Positions 35,361 to 46,458 of a DNA stretch of 64,000 nucleotides are shown here, piece after piece (the first letter of the stretch is position 1; each line of letters opens with the position of its first letter). Made by a program: the position numbers and the translations under genes. The stretch lies in NCBI GenBank assembly GCA_028564925.1, contig CM053026.1, positions 644,143,354 through 644,207,353 of the forward strand, in the 5' to 3' direction. This DNA is from Lithobates sylvaticus. Its lineage: Eukaryota > Chordata > Amphibia > Anura > Ranidae. The notes under the pieces were generated by a model. It worked only from the letters and a program-made list of their open reading frames with translations, was not told where the DNA came from and searched no databases.

Positions 35361-36917
35361 TTTTTGTTATGCTACAGCCTTAATCCAAAATTGATTAAAT
35401 TCATTATTTTCCTCAAAATTCTACAAACAATACCCCAGAATGACAACGTGAAATGTGGTTGTTTGAAATCTTTGCAAATTTATTAAAAATAAAAAAAAAA
35501 TCACATGTACATAAGTATTCACAGCCTTTGCTGAATACTTTGTTGAAGCACCTTTGGCACCAATTACAGCCTCAAGTCTTTTTGAGTATGCTACAAGCTT
35601 GGCACACCTATTTTTGGCCAGTTTTTCCCCTTTTTTTGCAGGACTTCTCAAGCTCCATCAGGTTGGATGAGGACAGTCAGTGCACAGCCATTTTCAGATC
35701 TCTCCAGAGATGTTCAATCAGGTTCAAGTCTGGGCTCTGGCTGGGTAACTCGAAGACATTCAGAGTTGTCACATAGCCACTACTTTATCTTGGCTTTGTG
35801 CTTGGGGTCATTGTCCTGTTGGAAGATGAACCTTCGACCCAGTCTGAGGTCCAGAGCCATCTGAAGCAGGTTTTTAACAAGGATGTCTCTGTACATTGCT
35901 GCATTCATCTTTCCCTCGATCCTGACTACTCTCCCAGTTCCTGCCGCTGAAAAACATCCCCACAGCATGATTCTGCCACCACCATGCTTCACTGTAGTGA
36001 TAGTATTGGCCAGATGAGTGGTGCCTGGTTTCCTCCAGACATGACGCTTGCCATTCAGGCCAAAGAGTTCCATATTTGTTTGCTCGTGCAAGAGAATTTT
36101 TTGTTTCTCATGGTTTGCCTCAGGTGCCTTTTGGCAAACTCAAGGCGGGCTGTCGTCCCTTTTACTGAGGAGTGGCTTCTGTCTGGCCACTGTACCATAC
36201 AGCCCTGATTGGTGGAGTGCTGCAGAGATGGTGGTCCTTCTGGAAGGTTTGCCTCTCTCCACACAAACGCTGGAGCTCTATCAGAGTGACCATTGTGTTC
36301 TTGGTCACCTCCCTGACTAATGCCCTTCTCCCCTGATTGCTCAGTTTGGCCTGGCAGCCTACTTCTAAGAAGAGTCCTGGTGGTTCCAAACTTCTTCCAA
36401 TTACGAATAATGGAGCCCAATGTGCTCATTGGGACCTTTAATGATGCTGAAATTTTTCTGTACCCTTCCCCAGATCTGTGCCTCGATACAATCCTGTCTC
36501 AAAGGTCTACAGACATTTCCTTGGACTTCATGGCTTGGTTTGTGCTCTGACATGCACTGTTAACTGTGGAACCTTATAAAGACAGGTGTGCCTTTCCAAA
36601 TCATGTCAAATTAACTGAATTTACCACAGGTGGACTACAAAAAGGTTGTAGAAACATCTCAAGGATGATCAGTGGAAACGGGATGCACCTGAGCTCAATT
36701 TTGAGTGTCATGTCAAAGGCTATGAATACTTATGAAGATAGGATTTTTTTTTTTCTTAATAAATTTGCAAAGATTTCATACAAACGTCTTTCACATTGTC
36801 ATTATGGGGTATTGGTTGTAAAATTTTGAGGGAAATAATGAATTTAATCAATTTTGGAATAAGGATGTAACAAAATGTGGAAAAAATGAAGTGCTGTGAA
36901 TACTTTCTGGATGCACT
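35361..36917 (-). mobile_element. Tc1-like transposon, left end missing
   Basis: The right end CTTTCTGGATGCACT is followed by a TA. The left terminal CAGTGCATCCGG is absent; sequence starts at GTTATGCTACAGCC. Same family as 16377-18195 but in the other orientation and with a more complete transposase region. Confidence 0.85.
35530..36531 (-). pseudogene. Tc1 transposase pseudogene
   Basis: The start codon at 36531 opens MKSKEMSVD-type sequence. Blocks seen across frames: [104 protein letters not shown] (second catalytic Asp kept) and NRCAKLVAYSKRLEAVIGAK. The usual stop after STKY is changed to Ser, so the frame reads on into the terminal repeat. Several frame changes and stops make it inactive. 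Confidence 0.85.
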
Positions 36918-36918
36918 A

Positions 36919-37514
36919 TATGAATAGAGATTGTTTCGCACACGTTCATAAATGGCAGATTTGGGTTTAGAGGTCTTGTAATGAACAGTCTAAGCATCCA
37001 CCCGTAGGCCGCACATTCTGCATCTGAGGAGCAGAGGCAGGTATAAGGGGGGTCGATCTCGGACTAAAAACCTGGCTTTTCACTTCTAAAAAAAACAAAT
37101 CTTCAAACTAAGATGTTTTTGGCTGGTGTTCACCAAACTGGAGATGCCCTTTTAATGAGTATTGATGTTATCGTTTCTTTCTTCAGGGATCACTTTTGCT
37201 ATGTTGATTCCAGGTTATTTCTGGAGCTATGGTGTTATGTCCTACTTGAAGAGGCATGCCGTTGTTCTTTAAATAGTTGTAGTAGGTTGCTCCGGTGTCT
37301 GTTGACAATAGCTGCAGTCTATTGATAATTAGTGACTGGCCAAAATCGTGGCTTACATAACCAGTGTTTAATGTTTTATGGCTTGTTAACTCATAATTTA
37401 GTACGTCACAAATGATGATGACTTCATGAGCAAGATACATCTACAAAAGAAACTTGGGTCATTGTTTAACATTTTTTATTAGTGTATCATCAATGTAAAG
37501 TAATTGTCAAGTCT
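36919..37514. other. Unassigned stretch with a long minus open frame
   Basis: A minus-strand open frame at 37183-37440 (85 residues, containing NRLQLLSTDTGATYYNYLKN) overlaps no repeat I recognise. No splice sites or domain support it. It may be an old unrecognised element or chance. Confidence 0.25.
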
Positions 37515-37838
37515 CCCATTTTTTTTTTTTTTCAAATAATTATACTTGCCTTCTCTCTGCAGTGGTTTTGCACAGAGCAGCCCAGATCCTCCTCTTCCCA
37601 GGTCTCTTGTTGGCGCTCCTGACTACTCCCGGGTGCCCCCACAGCAAGCAGCTTGCAATGGGGGCACCAGCCAGAGCAGACGCTTCTGATCAGCGGCTGT
37701 GTGTGTCCATTTACACATGGAGCCACAGCGCAGCTACGCCCCCTGCTGGGGGGACTGCTGCACACAGGTTTTTTTTACCTTCATGCATAGCATGCATGAA
37801 GAAAAAAAAACTATCTTGTGCCTTTAGAACCACTTTAA
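37515..37838. mobile_element. TTAA element, left end lost
   Basis: The right end GTGCCTTTAGAACCACTTTAA is clear. The interior CTGCAGTGGTTTTGCACAGA and CCCCCACAGCAAGCAG closely resemble 46540-46640. The left TTAA is not found next to the T-run at 37519-37532. Confidence 0.6.
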
Positions 37839-37864
37839 CGTTGATGAATGTTAGATTGAGGCTC

Positions 37865-38067
37865 CAGTGGGGTACCTATGGGGGGGGGGGGGGGGCGCGG
37901 GCAGCTGAGTGTGTACAGGTGTGTGTGTGTGTGTGTGTGTGGGGGGGGGGGGGGCAGCTGAGTGTACGGATGTGGGGGGGGGGGCGTAGTGCGTACAGTC
38001 ATGATCAGTGAAGGGGTGCCAGATATAGGATCCGCCCCCGGTGCCAAATGCTCTAGGTACGCCCCTG
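37865..38067. mobile_element. Small hAT-type element, G-rich core
   Basis: Left CAGTGGGGTACCTATGG, right CTCTAGGTACGCCCCTG, inverted. Flanks TGAGGCTC and TGTGGCTC match at 7 of 8 bases, an 8-bp duplication. The core holds three long G-runs separated by GT repeats and GCAGCTGAGTGT words. Confidence 0.7.
37880..37989 (+). repeat. G-runs and (TG)n
   Basis: G-runs of more than ten bases at about 37880, 37942 and 37975, with a TG array at 37917-37941. Four or more G-runs could fold as a G-quadruplex on the plus strand. Confidence 0.85.
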
Positions 38068-38517
38068 TGTGGCTCATTCATTTATACAGGGTTTTTAAAA
38101 CATGAGCTTTTTCTGTCTTTCCAGATTAACGAACTAAAGATTGCCATACACACAAACCAGTTGGATGAAGTGATCCAAACTATCAACTTGTTTTGCGTGG
38201 GACAGCCACACACTGATTGAAATACACTCAATTCCTGCTGAACAATCTGCATTTTGATCAGTGTATGGCCAGGGCCAGCATGCAATGTTGCATCAAAGAA
38301 GGCATCCTTGCATACTTCTAAATGCCCATTCTCCTGGGGTAGAGCAATGATCAATAGTATCTAGAGGGATTTTTGTGACACATTTTCATATGATGTAACG
38401 CGTAAACGCAAGTCTATGGAAAAGATGTTTGATTAAAAATGTTATGACAAGAAACATTCTGCAGAAATCTCACCAGAGATCTTGTGATATTTAAAGTGTA
38501 AAAAATTCAGGCTAGGT
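38068..38517. other. Fragments of foldback sequence
   Basis: TGCCATACACACAAACC at about 38132 and TGTATGGCCAGGGCCAGCAT at about 38262 look like the two ends of a small GCCATACAC element. The rest is unassigned. Confidence 0.35.
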
Positions 38518-38958
38518 AAAAACCCATACACACTATACAACTTTTGGTGACTGATTTCCTTTAGATTAATGCCCCTTTCACACTGTCGTAACATAAGTTG
38601 TGCGATTCTGTCACCATTTCAGGGACGGGCTGTGTAAACATGAGGTCTATGGACCTCCTCTATCATGAGTCGGACCACAGTAGTACACGGACTACTTTGA
38701 AGTTGGCACGACTTGAAGTCGCACATATATGAATGGTTATCATGCGAAATCATGGGGAACGACTTGACATGCGACTTTGCAGTCCCAAGTTGCAGGACAA
38801 GTCGCACAAGTGTGAAAGGGGCCTTCCCAAAGCTATATAGTGCAAGGGTCTGCCTGATTGCATTACAAATTGAAACTCTTAAGGTTTGACCTTCTATTAT
38901 ATGGTTTTGGTAAATCTAAAGGAAACAAATCGATTTTGTATAGTGTGTATCCAGCTTG
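38518..38958. mobile_element. Foldback MITE with nested foldback element
   Basis: Left AAACCCATACACACTATACA, right TTGTATAGTGTGTATCCAGC. Inner parts TTTCCTTTAGATT and AATCTAAAGGAAACAAAT pair across the insertion 38570-38824. The arms closely resemble 40490-40654, which lacks the insertion. Confidence 0.7.
38570..38824. mobile_element. Foldback element, GGCCCCTTTCACAC family, nested
   Basis: Left TGCCCCTTTCACACTGTCG, right AAGTGTGAAAGGGGCC. Contains ACGACTTG and AAGTCGCAC words shared with 50880-50990. It splits the element at 38518-38958. Confidence 0.7.
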
Positions 38959-39230
38959 ACCTCCCTGGCGGGAGCCTGTCAGCACTCGCTGTACAGTGAT
39001 AATTGGTGCAACCTCATGAGTGAAGAAAGATTAATTATTTATGAAATTGGACAGAAACTAAAAACCAGCAGTGATTAAATGCCACCAAAAGAAATCTGTC
39101 TCAAAAAAAGATAAAAATGTCATGTGGATACAGTGTTGCATGACTGCGCAATTGGCTTTCAAAGTGTGAAAGATGAAAATTGGTCTGGGTAGGAATAGGG
39201 TACAAATGCCCAGTATTGAAGTGGTTAAGT
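38959..39230. mobile_element. Right-end fragment of the TTAACCACTT family
   Basis: ATTAAATGCCACCAAAAGAA and the terminus AGTATTGAAGTGGTTAAG match the 3' parts of 47798-48746 and 56198-57187. The left part is missing or replaced by CTCCCTGGCGGGAGCC sequence. Confidence 0.6.
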
Positions 39231-39472
39231 GGTGCTACAAGATAGGTGGTGAATTGTAGAGGGGAGGAGCATGGTAGAAAAAAATGTGGATTTCAAGGGC
39301 CACCCACACAAGAAAACCTATATAAAAAAACCCCATAAAGATGTATATTTAAAGGGCATTAGATCAGCCAGACAATTAGTATTTTTTGAAGGCAAGGTAA
39401 AGAATGAAAGCCCCCATATTTCTTTAAGCATAGATTTTGTATGTTTTTACAGATGGTTATTTTATGTCACAT

Positions 39473-39540
39473 GTGTATGTATGTATGTATGTATGTATGT
39501 ATGTATGTATGTGTATGTGTGTGTGTGTGTGTATATGTAT
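39473..39540. repeat. (ATGT)n(GT)n microsatellite
   Basis: About ten ATGT units followed by GT units, read directly. Confidence 0.95.
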
Positions 39541-40489
39541 TAAAATAAAATGATTTTTGGGGGTTTGTTTTCTGTAGAAAAAAATATAAGCCTGTTAACT
39601 TTTTTTCCTTTTGCATCTCATTAATGGTTTTGGTTTTCTAATAAAATCCTTTTAATGTTCCCTTAAGTGATGTATATCATTTTCCCCGGACAATTTCTGT
39701 TGTCATTGGCATGCAGTGCTAGATACTGCCACCTTGTGTCCAGTCTTGGTATAGATTAGTCTCAGAGAGAAATGTTCTGCTACAGTACGTTAAAAACAAA
39801 CGTATTTTATTTCCTGATCAAAGCTAATAATGATTATGCTGGCCATAGATGGGTAGAATTCCTTAGAAAATGTCATGCATAACTTCTCAGAACATTGTAA
39901 TGTCATTCAAAATATTAATTTGCTTTTAACATTTGATTTTGGGGAAAAAAAAAGACTTTACTGAATTAGAAATTGGTTCATTCAAAAGAAATTTTCCATC
40001 CCACTTCATCAAAATGTATCATCACTGAGCTCGAAAACAAACTTTGATTTGACCCACCAATGATGAGAAAAATGAACAAACTTTCTTAGAACCTTCTTAA
40101 GCATTCTACCAATCTGTGGGCAGCTTTAGAGTGAAGCGTGCCAGGGTCATTATTTAACAATCTTCATAAGACTATTACTGCCAAGTGTTAATCACCTGCA
40201 GCGTTCAACCAATTAGACTTTCAAAGCTTGCTACATAACTTGTAGCAGTAGAACGTACCAATTTCAAGGTCCAACCAGTACTAATACCGAATGTTTTAGC
40301 AGAATCTTAAGACCATCAGAACTTGTAAAATTTAGAATCGGCGCTCACAAACAACCTGAGAAAAATGTGGAGGTTTCCATTGACTTCCCATTCTGAGCAT
40401 GCTGGTTGCCTGGCTGCCTTCCGACTTCAATGCTTTGAGTGACTGATCTAGCCTAAAGGCATTGTGCACTTTCAAATGTTCTTGTTGTC
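39541..40489. other. Mostly unassigned
   Basis: ATGCTGGCCATAGATGG at 39837 looks like one end of a GCTGGCCATACAC foldback element without a clear partner. No exon. Confidence 0.3.
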
Positions 40490-40654
40490 TTAAGCTGGCC
40501 ATACATTATACAATTTTCTTCCATCTAGATTTACCTTTCAACTATATAGTGCAAGGGCCTACCTGATAGCGTACAAATTGAAATTGTTGTGACCTCATTA
40601 TTATATGGTTTTGGTAAATCTAAAGGAAAATTGTATAATGTATGGCCAGCTTAA
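40490..40654. mobile_element. Foldback MITE, GCTGGCCATACA ends with TTAA
   Basis: TTAAGCTGGCCATACATTAT at the left is answered by its inverse ending GTATGGCCAGCTTAA, with long pairing arms (CTAGATTTACC/GGTAAATCTA). TTAA is included at both ends. Its right TTAA is also the first four bases of the next element. Confidence 0.85.
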
Positions 40655-41221
40655 CCTCTTCTCCTCCACGTTATAGCCAAAAGACGGCTACAGCATGGAC
40701 CTACTTTGCCGCAAGGGCGCCCATAGCCGTCCTCCCGTGCTAGAGCGGCGTGCTCCGTGATCAGAGAGTCTTTGAGACTTGGCTAAGGAGTAAGGGGTCG
40801 ATCCAGACCCCCTTACCACGTGATCAGCTGTCAGCCAATGACAGCTGATCATGTGATGTAAACAGAGCCCGTAATCGGCTATTTTTTCCTCCTCGCGTTG
40901 GTTAAAAAAAAAGCTGATTACAGGCGGCTGTCAGGGACATCAGTCCCGATCGTGGAGAGCCTCTGCAGAGGCTTCTGTGCCCACCAGCGCCACCTACCAG
41001 TGCTGCCCATCAATAACACCTACCAGTGCCCATCAGTGTCGCCTTATCTGTGCCCATCAGTGCAGCCTCATCAGCGAATATCAATGAAGGAGAAACATTA
41101 CCAATTTTTATAACAAACTATAAATTGTGTGTTTTTCTTTGTCTGTCTTTATTTTTTGCTAAACAAAAAAAAAACTCAAGTGGTGATTAAATACCACCAA
41201 AAGAGCTCCATTTGTGTGAAT
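40651..41221. mobile_element. TTAACC-family element, right end cut by Tc1
   Basis: Starts TTAACCTCTTCTCCTCC and contains TGATCAGCTGTCAGCC / GACAGCTGATCATGTG palindrome and AAATACCACCAAAAGAGCTC typical of the 3' half of 47798-48746. Stops where the Tc1 begins near 41222. Confidence 0.65.
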
Positions 41222-42400
41222 AAAATGATTAAAATCCAGAAATGCATTTCAAAAGTTATAAATTGATTTGCATTTTATTGAGTGAAATAAGTATTTGACC
41301 CCTTCGCAAAACATGACTTGGTACTTGGTAGCAAAACCATTGTTTGTCAGACGTTTCTTGTAGTTGACTACCAGGTTTGCACACATCTCAGGCGGGATTT
41401 TGTCCCACTCCTCTTTGCAGATCCTCTCCAAGTCTTTAAGGTTTTTAGCCTAACGTTTGGTAACTTGAACCTTCAGCTCGCGCCACATATTTTCTATGGG
41501 ATTAAGGTCTGGCTAGGCCACTTTAGGACCTTTTAATGTGCCTCTTTAGCCACTCCTTTTGTTGCCTTGGCTGTGTGTTTTGGGTCATTATCATGCTTCA
41601 ATACCCATCCATGACCCATTTTAAAGGCCCTGGCTGAGGGAAGGAGGTTCTCACCCAAGATTTGAAAGTACATGGCCCCGTCCATCGTCCCTTTGATGCC
41701 GTGAAGTTTTCCTGCCCTCTTGGCAGGAAAACACCCCCATTGCATAATGCTTCCACCTCCATGTTTGATGGTGCGGAATGGTGTTCCTGGGTTCATAGGC
41801 AGAATTCCTCCTCCTGCTCCTCCAAACACGGCAAGTTGAGTTGATGCCATAGCGCTCCATTTGGTCTCATCTGACCAAAACACTTTCACCCAGTTCTCCT
41901 CTGAATCATTCATATGTTAATTTTCTAACTTCAGATGGGCCCGTACATGTGCTTGCTTGAGCAGAGGGACCTTGCGACCTTGTAGCGCATTCCAGCCTTA
42001 TGTAGGTCTACAATCTTGTACCTGACATCATTGGACAGCTCTTTGGTCTTGGCAATGGTGGAGAGATTAGAATCTGATTGCTACTGTGGCTAGTTGTCTT
42101 TTACACAGTTAACAAGCTGAGATGAGGAACACTCCCTTTTAAGAGAGTGCTCCTAATCTCAGCTCGTTACCTGTATAGAAGACGCCAGGGAGCCAGAAAT
42201 CTTGTTGAAAGGGGATCAAATTATTTCACTCATTAAGATGCAACTCAATTTTATAACTTTTTTGAAATGGGGTTTTCTGGATATTTTTTTTGTTAAGTCT
42301 CACTGTTAAAATAAACCTACCATTAAAATGATGCTGATAAATTCTTTCAGTGTGCAAACGTCCAAAATAACCGAGATCAAATACTTTTTTCCCCTCACTG
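41222..42400 (-). mobile_element. Tc1-like transposon, shortened
   Basis: Right end TACTTTTTTCCCCTCACTG followed by TA. The left terminal CAGTGAGGG is missing. Internal order and words match 21273-22835, but about 400 bp of the N-terminal transposase region is deleted near 41980. Confidence 0.85.
41249..42055 (-). pseudogene. Tc1 transposase pseudogene, internally deleted
   Basis: N-terminus [10 protein letters not shown]-like with ATT in place of ATG, then a deletion joins it to [15 protein letters not shown]-like sequence. Further blocks: [13 protein letters not shown] (first catalytic Asp), [50 protein letters not shown] (second catalytic Asp kept), [20 protein letters not shown]. Inactive. 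Confidence 0.85.
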
Positions 42401-42401
42401 T

Positions 42402-42568
42402 ACCGTGTATATCCTACTTCTGTATAGATATATATTAATATAGTACTGTTTCACATTAACCCCTTATGGTTTTGATTATCTGCCGTTTTTGCACTATAAA
42501 GGGCTAATTTGTGTTTTTTTTTTTAACCCCATCATGACAGGTAAAAAAAAGCATATTGCTGCTACTAA
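42402..42568. other. Unassigned
   Basis: TAACCCCTTATGG near 42458 may be a remnant of a TTAACC-family element. Nothing else. Confidence 0.3.
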
Positions 42569-42873
42569 AAGTCTTGATGGCCATACACGTATCGATTTTC
42601 GGATGAGAATATTTGTACGAATATAATTTGTACATTTGAAAATGTCTCTTGCTTTTAATTTTCAATTTTAAAATTAATATAATTTCTGACCGAAAACCAC
42701 ATACACTGTGTGAAAATGAATTCAACCTAAGTTTTTTTTCTATTCTGCGCCTTTGAATTTTCCCATCACTGTGGTTAATTTGAGCCCACTAATAATTAGA
42801 ACATTGAACAAATGTATTTAAAGTTTAATATTTTCAAGGGAAAAAATTGGTTGTGTATGGCCAGCATAAGTGA
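42569..42873. mobile_element. Foldback MITE, GGCCATACAC ends
   Basis: Left TTGATGGCCATACACGTATC, right TTGTGTATGGCCAGCATAAG, inverted. Interior AT-rich, with the AATTTTCAATTTTAAAATTAAT region self-pairing. Confidence 0.65.
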
Positions 42874-42931
42874 CAGCAGGCACAGGTTGTTTCAAGCTAC
42901 CTGCCTATGACAAGGGAGTCAACCTCTAATG

Positions 42932-42954
42932 GTGTGTGTGTGTATATGTATATA

Positions 42955-43014
<60 letters not shown>
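42932..43014. repeat. (GT)n(TA)n microsatellite
   Basis: GT units, TATATG spacers, a second GT array and a TA array, read directly. Confidence 0.95.
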
Positions 43015-43017
<3 letters not shown>

Positions 43018-43084
43018 GTATATCCCTTCTGGTATTCCCTAACCATATAGCTGATTATTTATATTTACTACTGCATAGAGATAT

Positions 43085-44222
43085 TTAACCACTTCCATAC
43101 CAGGCCTGTTCTGGCACTTCTCTCCTACATGTAAAAATCATCATTTTGTTTGCTAGAAAATTACTCAGAACCCCCAAACATTATATATGTTTTTTTAGCA
43201 GACACCCTAGGGAATAAAATGGCGATCATTGCAATTTTATCTTGCACGGTATTTGCACAAAATGTTTTCAAACTTTGAAAAAACATTTGGAAAAAAAAAA
43301 ACTGTTTCATGAATTAAATAACAAAACAGTAAAGTTAGCCAAATTTTTTTGTATAAAGTGAAAGATGATGTTGCTCCGAGTTATTAGATACCTAACATGT
43401 CACGCTTTAAAATTGCGTGCACACATGGAATGGTGCCAAACTTTGGTACTTAAAAATCTCTATAGGCTACGCTTTGAACATTTTTACAGGTTACTAGTTT
43501 AGAGTTAGAGGAGGTCTAGTGCTAGAATTGTTGCACACACATATTAACGCACGTGACGATACCTCACATGTGGGGTTTGAACAGCGTTTACATATGGACT
43601 TGCGTGTGCGTTCACTTCTGAGTTCAAGCTACTGGGGACAGGGATGTTTTAAATTTAATTTTTTTGATCACTTTTATAACTATTACAAGGAATGTAAACA
43701 TCCCTTGTAATAGGAATCTATTGTGACAGGTCCTCTTTATGGAGAGACACGGGGTCAATAAGACCCCACATCACTCCTCCAGGCTGGAAAGCATGAGATC
43801 GAGGAAAAGAAATTCACAGATCTCATGCTGACAGCCGCGATCGCTGCTTTGTTTACATTCGGGAACCCGGGCGTGACGTCATAACGTCGCATCAGGGCCT
43901 CCAATGGTCATAGAGATGACTGGTGACTATCTGGCCACCAGTCATCTCTATCGTCATCCGGCGCTGGCCGATTCTTTGTCAGGGCCCCCGATGGCACGGG
44001 AGAGCCTGGAGAAGCACCGGATGGCAGTGGGGGGGGGGTACGTCCCCTCCCGTCGCCTAATAAGAGCAATCAAGCGGTGGAACTGCTATGATCATTATCG
44101 TGCACAGAATCGCCGTCTGGAAAGAATGATATATGAATGATGCCTGTAGCTGCAGCCATCATTCATATATACCCGCACAAATTCAAGGACGTCATATGAC
44201 TGTGCGGTAGGGAAGTGGCTAA
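43085..44222. mobile_element. TTAACCACTTCC-family element
   Basis: Left TTAACCACTTCCATACC, right GTAGGGAAGTGGCTAA: inverted ends, with CTAA replacing TTAA on the right. The first 300 bp resemble the interior of the hAT at 3218-4007 (GCTAGAAAATTACTCAGAAC, ACCCTAGGGAATAAAATGG), pointing to shared or exchanged sequence. Palindromic GATGACTGGTGACTATCTGG / inverse near 43914-43955. No real coding. Confidence 0.65.
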
Positions 44223-44309
44223 GAATAAATTGTGTTTGTTTGTTTTTTTTGTTTTTTAACTTTACATATTGGTTTATTTTGTACACCAAACTTTCTTTTG
44301 AGGGTTTTA

Positions 44310-44374
44310 TCTGATTAATCAAAACAATTGGCTAACTAATCATTCATGAAAATAATCATTAGTTGCAGCCCTAA
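44310..44374. mobile_element. hAT-like end fragment
   Basis: TGATTAATCAAAACAATTGG … AATCATTAGTTGCAGCCCTA is the inverse of a TAGGGCTGCAACTAATGATT terminus known from vertebrate hAT-type elements. Only about 65 bp remain. Confidence 0.5.
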
Positions 44375-45158
44375 ACTCACATCATAAAAAAAAACAATAA
44401 ATGGTGCATTACATGCTGTTCATACTCACTATGAGAGTAGTTTCCTGCATTCTGCAAAAAACCTGGTCGATCCTGTTGTTCTCCATCTCCCCCTTATGCC
44501 CACATCCCCAATTCAGCTAGGGATTTTGCAGCTGTAGTGACAACTCTGCACATGCTCAGTTTTCAGTGAGTTTCTGTGCTGTGCATTTCCTCCCTATCAC
44601 ACCTGAGCAGATCATGTGACTATAGTCACACATGTGGGCGTATACACAGTGGTAATTAACAGCGCACTCCCTCCCTCCTGATCCATGCCCACTAACCAGC
44701 TAAACACAATGGGGGTGGGATATTGCATGTAGATTAATGGAGGCTTCACCTCCCTCTTATTCTAAGACACAGGCTGGAGGCGGTGTGAAACAGCCTGTGA
44801 CTGGCAGAAATGCACCAATGTCATTATTGCCAAAAAATAATAATGTAATTTCAAATTATTTGACAATTTATAACAGTTTGCTATTAAGTTTTTACACTTG
44901 TACTCAAAGCTTTTTTTTTTTATTTTATTTTTTTATATAACATGTGACCAACAGCATGAGGACTAGAAGCTCCTCCTGCTTATGTTTCCCTGCAGACAGG
45001 CTGGGAAAGATCTGGGTCATGTGACAGCTGTATATATTTTTTAGGAAAAAGGTACTTTGGATGTGTGTGTTTATTTTTATTAAAATAATTACTGTGCCAA
45101 CATCCACGTACAGAAATAGGAGGGACAATGTAAATTAAACAGTGTGTGTTCACTTTAA
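44375..45158. mobile_element. Possible TTAA element, left end unclear
   Basis: Right end GTGTGTGTTCACTTTAA. The interior is of the style of other TTAA elements (GATCATGTGACTATAGTCAC). Left boundary not found; T-rich tract at 44911-44935. Confidence 0.35.
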
Positions 45159-45997
45159 ATTGCTCTGCGGGTTTGTCTGTCGGGTCTAATTACTTAGTAG
45201 CAATCGCCTGAAGAACTCTAGACTGAGATCCCAGGGGGTGTGGGATATGTAGTTCATTCACAGGAAATGTCAGTTCCTTTGCAGGTCATACATGGGTTAA
45301 ATTCCAAAATGAGTTGCCGATCAAAAATGGAAAATTGTGCATTTTTGTAACCCAATGGTGCCGCCATTGATTTCCAAATTCAACCAGCTAAGCCTTTACT
45401 CTCACCTAAGGTTACGGAAAAGAACATTTGTGGCCTGGAATCTTGTCTTTCCAGGTCACGGCTCGAGCATTTCTTTTTCGATTCGATTTCTCCCAATTCT
45501 CCTATTATTGATTAGAAATTAGTTCGTTTTTCCAACATGCCTGATAACTCCAATTTGATGGCTGTGCCAAAATCAACTGTTGCCGCATCTCCACTAATCG
45601 AAAATTAAACGATTATTTTTATTTATTAGGTGCGATTTTTTTTTTTTTTTTTTTTCAAACCAATAATTGCTCAGAATTCAACTTGTGTATGGCCGGCCTT
45701 GGGCTTCATCCAGAGTTCATGTATTAACATGTGCAGTGCCATATGACATGCTACATGTTTGAACACAAGCAGAAACTGCTGACACAGGAGTGTGAATTAT
45801 TACTCTACAGACCAAAAAATGACACCATGAACCCTGAGCAATGCACATTATACACAAGGTGGGTAGGAAGGTTTGTAATGCCTATACTCGCCTGCATTCC
45901 AGCATCCATAAGCATTCATTTTGATTGGCCAGGGTGACTGCCATTACCTAGAGCAGACTACATCTAATGAAGTATTTTTAGAATGCCCACTCCAGTC
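45159..45997. other. Mostly unassigned
   Basis: TTGTGTATGGCCGGCC near 45684 looks like the right end of a GGCCATACAC foldback element whose left end I could not place. Poly-T at 45638-45655. Confidence 0.3.
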
Positions 45998-46458
45998 TTA
46001 AAGGGGTTGTAAAGGCCGAAGGTTTTTTTATCTTGAAAAATCCTGTGTGTAGCAGCCCCCCAGCACCCCCCAATTACCTACCTGAGCTCCTTCTCTCTCT
46101 CCAGTGATGTCCATGAGTGCCTCAGCCATCCAGTACACTCTTCCTGATTGGCTGAGACAGAGCAGCGGCGCTATTGGCTCCCGTGGCTGTCAGTCAGCCA
46201 ATCAGGGGAGAGAGGGGGCGAGGCCAGGTCAGGGCTCTGTGTCTGAATGGACACGCAGAGCTCTGACTCTCTGCTTGGGTGACCCCTATAGCAAGCTGTT
46301 GGCTGAGGGGCACTCAAAGGAGAGACAGACTAGGAGCAGCAAAGTGGGACCTGAGAAGAGGAGGATCCGGGCTGCTCTGTGCAAAACAAACTGCACACAG
46401 CAGGTAAGTATAACATGTTTTTATTTTAATTTAAAAAAAGACTTTACAATCACTTTAA
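45998..46458. mobile_element. TTAA element, minus-like orientation
   Basis: Left TTAAAGGGGTTGTAAAGGCC, right CTTTACAATCACTTTAA. Interior GGAGGATCCGGGCTGCTCTG and GATTGGCTGA words are inverse to those of the next element, so it is the same family in opposite orientation. It shares TTAA 46455-46458 with its neighbour. Confidence 0.8.

Noticed and set aside
37183-37440. Retroviral or other viral gene fragment
   Set aside because: No recognisable viral motif in the frame; left as unassigned.
43904-44140. Open frame of 78 codons with basic C-terminus
   Set aside because: Lies across a palindromic part of a TTAACC element; structure-driven.
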